DNA from: Luteibacter mycovicinus | GTDB taxonomy: Bacteria; Pseudomonadota; Gammaproteobacteria; Xanthomonadales; Rhodanobacteraceae | DNA length: 64,000 nt | Assembly: GCF_000745235.1 (NCBI RefSeq) | Contig: NZ_JQNL01000001.1 | Coordinates: 2,046,001 to 2,110,000 of the forward strand | Direction: 5' to 3' | Shown: one piece after another, positions 9,115 through 17,054 of the stretch | Numbering within the stretch: position 1 is the first letter of the stretch | How the letters are laid out: the number at the start of each line of letters is the position of its first letter | Made by a program: the position numbers and the translations under genes | The notes under the pieces: model-generated | What the model was told of the DNA's origin: nothing | Databases searched by the model: none | Seen by the model: only the letters and a program-made list of their open reading frames with translations

Positions 9115-10956
9115 TCAGACGGTGGCGGGAGTCGCCAACGGGCGAACCGCGCGCTCGGCGCGCGGCACGATCAACGCCAGACTGGCGACCGCGGGCAGCC
9201 CGACCAGCGCACAGGTCGCCGTCCAGGCCAGGCGACTGCCGAGGGACAAGCTGCGACGCCATGCGACCCACGCCCCGATCGACGCCGCGAAGAGCGACAA
9301 CACCGCGGCGAGCCAGCGCATCGATGCGGGCACGGGAGGCGTCGCGTACTCGCGATACGGCGACGGCGTGGCGAACAGGCCGGTCGCCCGATCGCGCAAG
9401 GTGTAGAGGACCGGCGAGAACCACCAGCTGCGATACCGATAGAACTCGGGGAAATCCGGATCCAGCGCACGTGTCGCCACCGGAACCACGTCGCCCTGGT
9501 CGTCGACCCACAGCACCGTCTGGTACGGCGGCGCTCCGAGCATGTCGAAAGGACGGCGGCTGAAGGTGAACGAGACCAGATAGCCGTCGACCAGCTCGAC
9601 CATCTCGGCGCGCGTCTGGTCGCCGGACAGTCCCGGTATCGCCACGCGTTGTCGCGCCGCCGGGGGGACCGGCGCGTCGAGCAGATGCCTTCCGTCGAAC
9701 ACATAGAGCGCACGGTCGCTGAGGATCACCAGGCTTCCGCCCACCGGCTGCGTACCGAGCAGCCGCTCGCCTTTACCGACGACCAGACGCGGCACGATGC
9801 GTCCCACGCTCGCGACGTACTGATACAACGTCTGCCCGGCTATCAGTGCCACATCGCCCTTACCTATGCCGGGCAGGATGCCGGCAGGTGTCGCGATGGC
9901 GGGGAACGCCGCGTTGCCGGCACCCACACCGAGTTCGCCCGCGCGCCGGCCATCCGTGAGCCGCATGCCTTCGAAACGCATGCGGTCGTGGCTGAAAGTC
10001 CAGCGAATGCGCGTGTCGGCGTCATCGAACGCGGTCGGCGCGGTGTTGCTCATCTCCTGCCACGGCGTGACATCCGGCAGCTGCCGCTCGATCTCGTGCA
10101 CGTCGGACAGCGACACCTGCTCACGCCAGATCGGCGCCTGTCCGCTACTCGCGTCGTGGAGGCCCACCAGCATGCGTTCGCGGCCGGTCATGCGTTCGGT
10201 TTCGACGAAGCCTCCGTGTGGGGGCGTCGCCATGTTCACCGGGTGGGTGCCTTGCATGATCCACGCGAGCTCGCCCATGAAGCCCAGCAGATTCAGCAAC
10301 AGGTAGGCGGCGATCTGCACGGGAACGGCGGTCAGGACGATGGCCGGCAGCGAGCGCGGCGCCGCGCCAAGATCCGGTCGGAACGCGACCAGCAGAAGCG
10401 CCAGCAACCAGACGCAGGCCAGGCCCTGGACCGCGAGCAGCAGCGGGCCGCTGGCCTGCGCGACGAACAGCCAGAACAGGAAGACCAGCGCGCACGACGA
10501 ATAGCGCCTGTCCGCGAGCACGCCGTACGCGCCGGCGAAGTAGCCGGCGCAACCGACCAACCCGGCAGCGGCCGGTACGATCAGGTGACGCAGGTCCACC
10601 ACGTGGCCCGTGCCGCGTGCCTGCCATGCCAGTGCGATGAGGACCGGCAGCACGACAGCGCAGGCGATCGCCGCGAGTCCCGCCCCGATCAGCGCGGCGG
10701 CAATACGACGGGGCGCGAGCGGGCGGTGCAGCAGGTTCAGCCACTGATTGGGCCGCCGCCATGTGCCGTACTGATGCAGCCCGAGCAGGATGCCGGTAAG
10801 CACGTAGCAGGCGCCGATGATGCGAAAGACGTGGATCGGCTGCTGGCCCATATCGACCAGACGCATGAAGAATGCCAGGGCGAGCAGATGAGCGGTGGCG
10901 TAAAGCAGTACCCAAAGGCGGTAACGCAGCCATTCGGCCTTGAACAGGTCGCGCAT
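9115..10956 (-). CDS. ABC-2-type membrane protein with large extracytoplasmic domain
   Basis: A 613-residue protein that probably forms the membrane part of an exporter with the ATPase encoded just upstream. The N-terminal third has six or so hydrophobic helices, starting with MRDLFKAEWLRYRLWVLLY, which is typical of ABC-2 permeases. The middle (roughly residues 235-520) is soluble-looking, with beta-rich segments, and two hydrophobic helices close the protein (about 545-605). The start at 10956 has a clear AGGGAG site. Substrate unknown. I recognise the architecture but not a named family member. Confidence 0.75.
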   Translation of the reverse strand: MRDLFKAEWLRYRLWVLLYATAHLLALAFFMRLVDMGQQPIHVFRIIGACYVLTGILLGLHQYGTWRRPNQWLNLLHRPLAPRRIAAALIGAGLAAIACAVVLPVLIALAWQARGTGHVVDLRHLIVPAAAGLVGCAGYFAGAYGVLADRRYSSCALVFLFWLFVAQASGPLLLAVQGLACVWLLALLLVAFRPDLGAAPRSLPAIVLTAVPVQIAAYLLLNLLGFMGELAWIMQGTHPVNMATPPHGGFVETERMTGRERMLVGLHDASSGQAPIWREQVSLSDVHEIERQLPDVTPWQEMSNTAPTAFDDADTRIRWTFSHDRMRFEGMRLTDGRRAGELGVGAGNAAFPAIATPAGILPGIGKGDVALIAGQTLYQYVASVGRIVPRLVVGKGERLLGTQPVGGSLVILSDRALYVFDGRHLLDAPVPPAARQRVAIPGLSGDQTRAEMVELVDGYLVSFTFSRRPFDMLGAPPYQTVLWVDDQGDVVPVATRALDPDFPEFYRYRSWWFSPVLYTLRDRATGLFATPSPYREYATPPVPASMRWLAAVLSLFAASIGAWVAWRRSLSLGSRLAWTATCALVGLPAVASLALIVPRAERAVRPLATPATV

Positions 10957-10985
10957 GATCGTTCTCCCTGTGCGACGCGTGGCGG

Positions 10986-11900
10986 TCACGCCGCGGTCGG
11001 CACGGCGTGGTGTTTGGAGAGGAAGCCGTTCACCGCGCGGTCAAGGCTGACCGGCAGGCGATGGATATCGCGTGCGCCGCTGGCGCGCAGAAAATCGGCG
11101 AAGCCGTCGCCCTGGTCGAGCACGAGGTAATGCTCGATGCCGTCGATGCGCTGCGCGTCGAGCAACCCGGGAACGACCCGGGGGTCGGGCCCGCGGAACG
11201 GGATGTCGGCCACCCAGTGCGCGACACGTGCGCGGAACTCGTCGGGAGGCGAGACATTCCTCAGCGCGCCGCGCTCCATGATGATGAGGTTGTCGGCCAC
11301 GCGCTCGATCTCCTCCATCTGGTGCGAGCAGTAGATCACCGTGCAGCCCTCGACCGCGTTGGAATGCAGCAGCGTTTCCAGAAACGCGCGTTTGGCCACC
11401 ACGTCGAGACCCAGGGTGGGCTCGTCGAGCACGAGCAACGCCGGACGCTGGGCCAGACTCAGCGCGAGATTGAATCCGGCCCGCTCGCCGCGCGACAGCT
11501 GCGAGACCTTCTGCGTGGGGCGTACGTGATAATGGCCGATGACCTCGTCGAACGCCGGCTGGCTCCAGGCCGCGTACTGGCGCCGCTGCATCGCGGTGAC
11601 AGCAGCTACGGTCATCCATCCGGGCAGGGTGTGCTCCTCGTTGACGAAGCCGATCCGCTGCCGGTCTTCCGGGCGCAGGTCGCGACAGTCGCGACCGAGG
11701 ATCCACGCATCGCCCGAGGTTGCCGGCAGGAAGCCGAGCAGGATGCGGAACAGCGTGGACTTGCCCGCGCCGTTCGCACCGACGATGGCGTGGATACTGC
11801 CCGGCGCGATGGCGAGATCGAGCTGGTCGATGGCGACCTTGCCACCGTAACGCTTGCTCAGCGCCCGTGTTTCGACGACGTAGTCGTTCGCGCGATGCAT
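10986..11900 (-). CDS. ABC transporter ATP-binding protein (GntR/YtrA-linked)
   Basis: A 304-residue ATPase. Walker A is GANGAGKS at residues 41-48, Walker B is ALLVLDEPTLGLD, and the H-loop is VIYCSHQMEEIERVA. The signature reads LSRGERAGFNLAL instead of the usual LSGGQ, a recurrent variant in YtrB-like exporters. About 80 extra residues follow the ATPase core. The ATG at 11900 is chosen because of the GGGGAG just upstream; an in-frame ATG at 11921 overlaps the gntR stop. It would power the membrane protein encoded next. Confidence 0.88.
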   Translation of the reverse strand: MHRANDYVVETRALSKRYGGKVAIDQLDLAIAPGSIHAIVGANGAGKSTLFRILLGFLPATSGDAWILGRDCRDLRPEDRQRIGFVNEEHTLPGWMTVAAVTAMQRRQYAAWSQPAFDEVIGHYHVRPTQKVSQLSRGERAGFNLALSLAQRPALLVLDEPTLGLDVVAKRAFLETLLHSNAVEGCTVIYCSHQMEEIERVADNLIIMERGALRNVSPPDEFRARVAHWVADIPFRGPDPRVVPGLLDAQRIDGIEHYLVLDQGDGFADFLRASGARDIHRLPVSLDRAVNGFLSKHHAVPTAA

Positions 11901-11920
11901 GTCGCTCCCCTGGAAATACA

Positions 11921-12328
11921 TCAGGCCGACTTCCGGGTCAGCACGGCCAGCGCCTTGTCCAGGCGGCCCATGGCGCGCTCAGGCGGATAGTCCAGCGCCG
12001 CCACTTCATGCACGAAGGTCTGGATCGCTTCGTCCATGCGCCGGTCGCGCTCATCCTCGCTCAGCCGCTGGCGAGGTGGCGCGACGTAGAGGCCGAGGCC
12101 TTGTCGCGACTCCAGCCAGCCTTCCGCCGTCAGTTCGGCATAGGCTTTGGCCACCGTGTTCGGGTTGACCGTCAGCTGCTGGGCCAGACCGCGCACGCTG
12201 GGCAACTGCGCCCCCGGCTGCAGCTCTCCCGTGGCGATGCGTAAGCGCACGGCGTCGACGATCTGCTTGCCGATCGGACGGGAATCGCCGGTGGCGATCT
12301 GGATGGGAAGGGCCTGGGTACGAGCCAT
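11921..12328 (-). CDS. GntR-family transcriptional regulator, YtrA subfamily
   Basis: A 135-residue regulator with an N-terminal winged helix-turn-helix ([19 protein letters not shown], then NPNTVAKAYAELTAEGWLE) and only a short C-terminal helical tail. That shape defines the YtrA group. Such proteins usually repress a co-transcribed ABC transporter operon in response to envelope-active compounds. Here the gene is the first in the operon, and a perfect 7-bp-arm palindrome overlaps the predicted promoter, so autorepression is likely. Confidence 0.9.
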   Translation of the reverse strand: MARTQALPIQIATGDSRPIGKQIVDAVRLRIATGELQPGAQLPSVRGLAQQLTVNPNTVAKAYAELTAEGWLESRQGLGLYVAPPRQRLSEDERDRRMDEAIQTFVHEVAALDYPPERAMGRLDKALAVLTRKSA

Positions 12329-12342
12329 CGGAGTGCACCATG

Positions 12343-12363
12343 TGTACTAGTGCATGTAGTACA
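12343..12363. promoter_or_regulatory. Operator palindrome for the GntR/ABC operon
   Basis: The arms TGTACTA (12343-12349) and TAGTACA (12357-12363) are perfect inverted repeats separated by seven bases. The site lies 15 bases upstream of the gntR start and overlaps the predicted -10 element. Size and position fit an operator for the YtrA-type protein encoded next to it. Confidence 0.75.
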
Positions 12364-12387
12364 GCAAAAACGCGCCTGTCCCGTCAA
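12358..12387 (-). promoter_or_regulatory. Predicted sigma70 promoter of the gntR-ABC operon
   Basis: On the minus strand TTGACG (12387-12382) is followed by an 18-base spacer and TGTACT (12363-12358). The -10 hexamer is itself part of the operator arm, so a bound repressor would block polymerase. Confidence 0.55.
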
Positions 12388-12506
12388 CGGGTCCGCATGC
12401 CGGCCAATCGTCCTGAGGCGCTGCGTCGGCGGCAATAACCAGCACGTGACGTACTGGCTATCGCCGCATCGGCGGCCCCCGCATGGCTTATAAGCCGCTT
12501 AGCCGG

Positions 12507-14468
12507 TTATTTCCCGGTATCGGCTTTCGGCGGCAGGCGGTAGCGCTGCTTGCTGTACGCCCAGCTCGGCCACAACGCATGCGCCAGCGCGGTCTTTTCC
12601 AGTGACGGATCCACCGCGACGGGGACGAGCTTTTCGCCATTGGCGGAATACTCGTGATCGAGCAGGTAGTGGTACTGCGTCGGCGCCTGATTCGGGCGCA
12701 GAACGATCAGCTGGTCGCCCTTGAGATAACCGTAGTTGTCGCCGTACTGCATGATCGCGCGGTCCGGATAGCGCTGGGTCAGGTCCGCGCCGAGCATCGG
12801 ATGCTCGCTGCGAATGCCGATCAGCGAGAGCAGCGTCGGCGCGAGGTCGACCTGGCTGACGATGTGATCGTCCTTCTTCACCGGCACGCCCGCGCCGAGG
12901 ATCAGTGCCGGAATGTGGAAGTGACGCACCGGCACCAGGCTCGCGCCGAACACGCGTGCGTCGTGATCGGCAACGATCAGGAACACCGTGTGATTCCAGT
13001 ACGGCGACTGCTTCGCACGCTCGAAGAAACGACCGATCGACCAGTCCGCGTAGCGCACCGCGTTGGCGTTGCTTGCCGGATCGCCTTCGGCCTTGATACG
13101 GCCGGCCGGGTACTCCCACGGCGTGTGATTGGACACGGAGAATGCGACGGTCAACGTGGACTTGTCACCGTCGTCGAGCAGACGCTGATGCAGTTCGTTG
13201 AACATGTCCTCGTCCGACGCGCCCCACGAACCCACGAACTGCGGACTGGTCTTGAACGTCGCACGGTCGACCACTTCATTGAAGCCGTTGCCGTAGAAGA
13301 ACGAGCGCATGTTGTCGAAGTGAGCTTCGCCGCCGTAGAGGAAGCGCGTGTGGTAACCGAACGTGTCGAGCAGCGCACCCAGGGTGAAGAAGTCACGCTG
13401 GCTACGCGGCAACTTCAGCACGGCTTCCGCAGGCGTCGGCAGGAAACCGGTGGTCGTCGCCTCGAGGCCGCGCGCGCTGCGCGTGCCCGTGGCGTACGTG
13501 CGCTCGAGCCACCAGCCTTCATTGGAGAGCTTGTCCAGCTCAGGGGTGTAACCGGCGCCGCCGAGGCTGCCGACGAACTGCGCACCCAGGCTCTCCTCGA
13601 GGATGATCACGAGGTTGAGCGGTTTGTCACCCTGACGCGTCGGCTCCTGCCGATGCAGGCTCGGGTATTGCGGGTCGATCGGCGCGCCGTCGAAACCGGC
13701 GGTCTGGCGCACGATGCGGTTCATTTCGTCTTCCGGCATCTTGCCGTAGACGGCGGAGGCCGACCGCTCGTTACCCAGCGCCAGCGCGGCGTTCAGCACG
13801 TTGTAGAGCGAGTTCAGCGGCAGCGTGTTGACCATCGCGTCGTTGGTGAAGGCGACCTGCGAGGCATTCAGCGGACGATGCTGCAACGTGCCGCGGCCGG
13901 CCAGGAACAGCACGGCGAAGGCCAGCACCGTAACCACCGGGCGCAACCAGCCGCGTAGCGGCGCACGATCCGGCTGGTGGGTCGGCAGCAGACGGAAACC
14001 CAGCCAGGCGATCAGCGCGAAGACGATGAGGCCCGCGCCGACCGAGAGCTTGTAGCCCTGCCACAGCATGGAGGCGACTTCTCGGGGGCTGGTCAGGTAT
14101 TCGAAGTAGAGACGGTTCGGACGCGTGTCGTATTCGGCGATGAACTGCGGCGTCGATACTTCGAGCAGCACGTAGAGCAGCCACCAGAAGCGCAACCACC
14201 ATGCCGCGATCCGGGTGGGCCAGCGGCGGTGGCCCAGCCACGGCGAGAACAGCGCGGGAAGCGCAACCACCATGGCCAGCAGCGAGAGGTCGATGCGCCA
14301 GCCACCGAGCAGGATCGGCCAGAGGCCGCCCGCATCGTGGACGCGGGTCCACTGCCAGACGGACAGGCCGACGCGCGAAAGCGTCAGGAAGACGAGGACG
14401 GCGACGATGAAACGCCAGGTAAGCTTGCGCACGATGGAAGTCCGGACCGGGGCGTGGCGGGCCGCCAC
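12507..14468 (-). CDS. LtaS-family phosphoglycerol transferase/sulfatase-fold membrane enzyme
   Basis: A 653-residue protein with about five N-terminal transmembrane helices and a large periplasmic alkaline-phosphatase-fold domain (from about residue 270). Hallmarks are the metal-binding start NLVIILEES, the catalytic threonine in YATGTRSARGLEATTTG, and the metal ligands in VADHDARV and RHFHIPALILG. In Gram-negatives such enzymes move phosphoglycerol or phosphoethanolamine onto glycans. Substrate not determinable here. The GTG at 14468 falls inside a 9-bp-arm palindrome (14452-14470), so a start at the GTG at 14432 is possible. The gene stands alone, divergent from yrbL. Confidence 0.85.
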   Translation of the reverse strand: MAARHAPVRTSIVRKLTWRFIVAVLVFLTLSRVGLSVWQWTRVHDAGGLWPILLGGWRIDLSLLAMVVALPALFSPWLGHRRWPTRIAAWWLRFWWLLYVLLEVSTPQFIAEYDTRPNRLYFEYLTSPREVASMLWQGYKLSVGAGLIVFALIAWLGFRLLPTHQPDRAPLRGWLRPVVTVLAFAVLFLAGRGTLQHRPLNASQVAFTNDAMVNTLPLNSLYNVLNAALALGNERSASAVYGKMPEDEMNRIVRQTAGFDGAPIDPQYPSLHRQEPTRQGDKPLNLVIILEESLGAQFVGSLGGAGYTPELDKLSNEGWWLERTYATGTRSARGLEATTTGFLPTPAEAVLKLPRSQRDFFTLGALLDTFGYHTRFLYGGEAHFDNMRSFFYGNGFNEVVDRATFKTSPQFVGSWGASDEDMFNELHQRLLDDGDKSTLTVAFSVSNHTPWEYPAGRIKAEGDPASNANAVRYADWSIGRFFERAKQSPYWNHTVFLIVADHDARVFGASLVPVRHFHIPALILGAGVPVKKDDHIVSQVDLAPTLLSLIGIRSEHPMLGADLTQRYPDRAIMQYGDNYGYLKGDQLIVLRPNQAPTQYHYLLDHEYSANGEKLVPVAVDPSLEKTALAHALWPSWAYSKQRYRLPPKADTGK

Positions 14469-14470
14469 GC
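14452..14470. promoter_or_regulatory. Perfect 9-bp inverted repeat between the LtaS-like gene and yrbL
   Basis: GCGTGGCGG and CCGCCACGC flank a single central G. It sits at the 5' end of one gene and 95 bases upstream of the divergent other. It could be an operator or an mRNA hairpin; the sequence alone does not decide. Confidence 0.4.
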
Positions 14471-14564
14471 GTGGAAAAACGCCAGTTACAGGCGCATGAC
14501 TTTACACTGTGCGCCCCACGAACGACTTACAGCCGGCTTTCATGCCGCCGCATGAGGATCCACG

Positions 14565-15185
14565 ATGTTCAGACTGGCCGAAGCCAAGCCGATCGCCACC
14601 GGGCATGTCCGCGAGGTGTACCAGCATCCCGACGAGCCCGACCTGCTGATCAAGGTCATCGCCAGCGAATCGATCGAAGCGCGCTGGAACGCCGCCCCGT
14701 GGTATCGCCGCATGGCCCGCAGCGGGCCGTACAAGGACTTCGTGCGCGAGTTTCGCGAATACGTCAGCAGCATCTATACCGGCGGCTATGACGACGTGCC
14801 CATCGCCCGGGTCGTCGGCCTGGAGATGACGGACATCGGGCTGGGGCAGATCGTGGAGAAGGTGCGCCGGCCCGACGGTGGTCTGGCGCCTACCCTCCAC
14901 GACTGGGTCAAGGCCGAGGGGTTCACCGCCGTAACGCAGAAGGAGCTGGAAAGTTTCCATGCGCGGCTGCTCAGCCATAACGTGATCGCCGCCGACCTGC
15001 ATGCCTGGAACGTGGTGTACGGCGAGGATTCCCGCGGTGGGCCGAGGCTGGTGATGATCGATGGCTTCGGCGAGAAGAACATCATTCCGCACTGCTCGAT
15101 GAATCGGGCGCACAACGCATCGCGGACCAACAAGAAGTACGAGCGGATGCTCAGGCGGACGAAGGCCGAGGCGCCGGCGCTTTGA
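14565..15185 (+). CDS. yrbL: YrbL family protein (PhoP-regulon kinase-like fold)
   Basis: A 206-residue protein matching the YrbL family: LAEAKPIATGHVREVYQHP at the N-terminus, a Lys in LLIKVIAS, and a kinase-like loop AADLHAWNVVYG followed by VMIDGFGEKN, resembling the catalytic and DFG loops of small-molecule kinases. In enterobacteria YrbL belongs to the PhoP/PmrA regulon; its biochemical role is unknown. ATG at 14565 with an AGGAT site. It is followed by a head-to-tail REP pair and then the convergent glycosyltransferase. Confidence 0.85.
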   Translation: MFRLAEAKPIATGHVREVYQHPDEPDLLIKVIASESIEARWNAAPWYRRMARSGPYKDFVREFREYVSSIYTGGYDDVPIARVVGLEMTDIGLGQIVEKVRRPDGGLAPTLHDWVKAEGFTAVTQKELESFHARLLSHNVIAADLHAWNVVYGEDSRGGPRLVMIDGFGEKNIIPHCSMNRAHNASRTNKKYERMLRRTKAEAPAL

Positions 15186-15202
15186 GGCCCGGCAAGATTG
15201 CA

Positions 15203-15225
15203 TCGCCAGCAGGGCTGGCTCCTGC
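15203..15225 (-). repeat. REP element, first of an inverted pair
   Basis: Same 23-base unit as at 707-729, one base different near the GTAGG end (GC for AC). It lies between the convergent yrbL and glycosyltransferase genes and pairs with 15259-15281. Confidence 0.8.
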
Positions 15226-15258
15226 CAGAGCGCGGCATTTGGTGGGTGCCGTAGCCCT

Positions 15259-15281
15259 GTAGGAGCCAGCCCTGCTGGCGA
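15259..15281 (+). repeat. REP element, second of an inverted pair
   Basis: Full match to the consensus, beginning GTAGGAGCCAGC and ending CTGGCGA, in the opposite orientation to 15203-15225. The two can pair as one large hairpin with a 33-base loop, the usual REP-doublet (BIME) layout. It ends seven bases from the stop of the glycosyltransferase gene and may act as a terminator or mRNA stabiliser. Confidence 0.8.
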
Positions 15282-15287
15282 AAGCTT

Positions 15288-16979
15288 CTAGCGATCGGTC
15301 ACGAGCCCTGACGGCACGCATGCCGCTTTCGAAGCCGCCGAAGGCAGCAAGGAATACCGTAGCCCGTTGGCCAGCCCGACGAACACGACCCGCTCCTTCA
15401 CCACGCAGTCGTCCAGCGCCTGCCCGGTCACCAGGAGCCAGCGATGCGACGGATCTTCCCTCTGCCAGGCACGCCCATCGGCCAGTTGCTCCGGACCGCT
15501 CCTGCTGAAGCCGAATTCCTTCACCGGCCGCACGGCCTGCAACAGGTTTTCCTCGCGCCACAACACCAGGCCAAGCTGTCCGTCGGCGCCGATCAGCTGG
15601 TCGGCGCGCATCATCACCTGTCGCGCCGATTCATTGGCATTCAACGCCGGGTAGGTCATCACCGGCCAGACGATCCAGCCCGCCGCCATGCCCACCAGCA
15701 ACGCAATGACACCGCGTCGCGTCCGCCAGAGCGCCGCGCAGACGAGGAACAGCACACCGATCACCACCAGCGCGAGCCACAACGTATGGCCGCCGTCGGT
15801 CAGCTCGTAGCGGGCCGCCATCTTCTGCGCCGCTCTGGGCTGCTTCAGCAGCGCCCACAGTCCGACGCCGCCAAACACGGCGCCGCAGATTGCAGTGAGT
15901 GCCAGACAGAACCGCTGCAACCAGCGTGCCTTCAGCAACTCGCCGATGTAAGGCGCGATCGCCAGCGCCAGCATCGGCAAGGCCGGCAGGATGTAAATCG
16001 CCCGCTTGCCCCGGGGGATCGAAAAAAACACCAGGATGAGCAGAAACGACACCAGCGGCATCCAGACGCGCGGCTCGCGCAGGCGCAACGCCTCGCGCCA
16101 GCGCGGCAGCATGAGGGGAATCAGCAGCCATACCGGCACCCATTCCTGCAGGATGACCCCAAGGAAGAACCACGGGTACTCCGCGTGCTGCCAGGAGTTG
16201 GCGTACCGTTCCGCCGTCTGGCGGAACAGGATGTCCTGCACGTAGGCCAGGTATTCCGGCGTGCGCAGCCCGTACGCGGCGATCAGCATCGGCGCGAGCC
16301 AGAGCGACACGGCGATCAGGAAAGCCAGCGCACCGCCGGCCCAGCGCCAGCCGTCGCCCTGCGTGCGCGTGACGCCCGGCCATCGCCGGAAACGCATGAC
16401 GCCGTAAGGAATCAACATGAGCAGCGCGACGATACCGACGCCCTTGGTGATCACCCCGAGCCCCGCCGCGAAGCACCCGAGCCAGTACATGCGCCAGCTC
16501 GGACCACGCAGGCAATGGATCAGGATGCCGACGTTGCCCAGCGTAATCCAGAACAGCGAGAGCGGATCGATCTGCGCATGCCGGATCACGTCGATGAACT
16601 GCATCGTCGACAGCACGACGATCGCCGCGTACAGACCGGTGCGAGCGTCCCAGAGACGGCGTCCGGCGTGCCAGACCAGCGCCAGCGTGCCCAGGCCCGA
16701 TAACAGCGAGGTCAGCAGGAAGGCGCCACGCCAGCCACCGGTGAGCCACATCCACGCCGCCTCGGTCCACATGAGCATCGGCGGCTTGTCCGAGTAGAGC
16801 TCCATCCCACGATGGGGAAACAGCCACTGGCCGGATTCGAGCATTTGCCGCGCCACGAGAGCAAAGCGGGGTTCGTCAGGCGGCCACGGGTCGCGCAGTC
16901 CTATTCCCGCCGCCAGCACCGCCAGGGCGATGAGCATGAACCCGTAAAATTCACGTCGGGAGGATCGTTCGTCGTTCAA
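15288..16979 (-). CDS. ArnT/PMT-family (GT83) membrane glycosyltransferase
   Basis: A 563-residue integral membrane enzyme with about eleven to twelve helices. The N-terminal periplasmic loop holds RDPWPPDEPRFALVARQM, the acidic DE motif region that binds the lipid-phosphate sugar donor in ArnT and related transferases, followed by YSDKPPMLMW. It probably transfers a sugar from a polyprenyl phosphate to a lipid A or surface acceptor. No other arn genes are nearby, so calling it ArnT proper is not justified. The longest frame starts at a TTG (16979); an ATG at 16937 is possible but would cut into TM1. Confidence 0.8.
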   Translation of the reverse strand: MNDERSSRREFYGFMLIALAVLAAGIGLRDPWPPDEPRFALVARQMLESGQWLFPHRGMELYSDKPPMLMWTEAAWMWLTGGWRGAFLLTSLLSGLGTLALVWHAGRRLWDARTGLYAAIVVLSTMQFIDVIRHAQIDPLSLFWITLGNVGILIHCLRGPSWRMYWLGCFAAGLGVITKGVGIVALLMLIPYGVMRFRRWPGVTRTQGDGWRWAGGALAFLIAVSLWLAPMLIAAYGLRTPEYLAYVQDILFRQTAERYANSWQHAEYPWFFLGVILQEWVPVWLLIPLMLPRWREALRLREPRVWMPLVSFLLILVFFSIPRGKRAIYILPALPMLALAIAPYIGELLKARWLQRFCLALTAICGAVFGGVGLWALLKQPRAAQKMAARYELTDGGHTLWLALVVIGVLFLVCAALWRTRRGVIALLVGMAAGWIVWPVMTYPALNANESARQVMMRADQLIGADGQLGLVLWREENLLQAVRPVKEFGFSRSGPEQLADGRAWQREDPSHRWLLVTGQALDDCVVKERVVFVGLANGLRYSLLPSAASKAACVPSGLVTDR

Positions 16980-17054
16980 GTGCGGACATGGGACGGCGGC
17001 TGAGGTCGCGCCATCCTAGCCGACCTCTTGTGACAGACGCTTACAGACGCCTTA

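Noticed and set aside
16980..17054. Possible small gene or tRNA between the glycosyltransferase and chemoreceptor genes
   Set aside because: No start with a plausible frame and no cloverleaf; the gap looks like a plain intergenic spacer.
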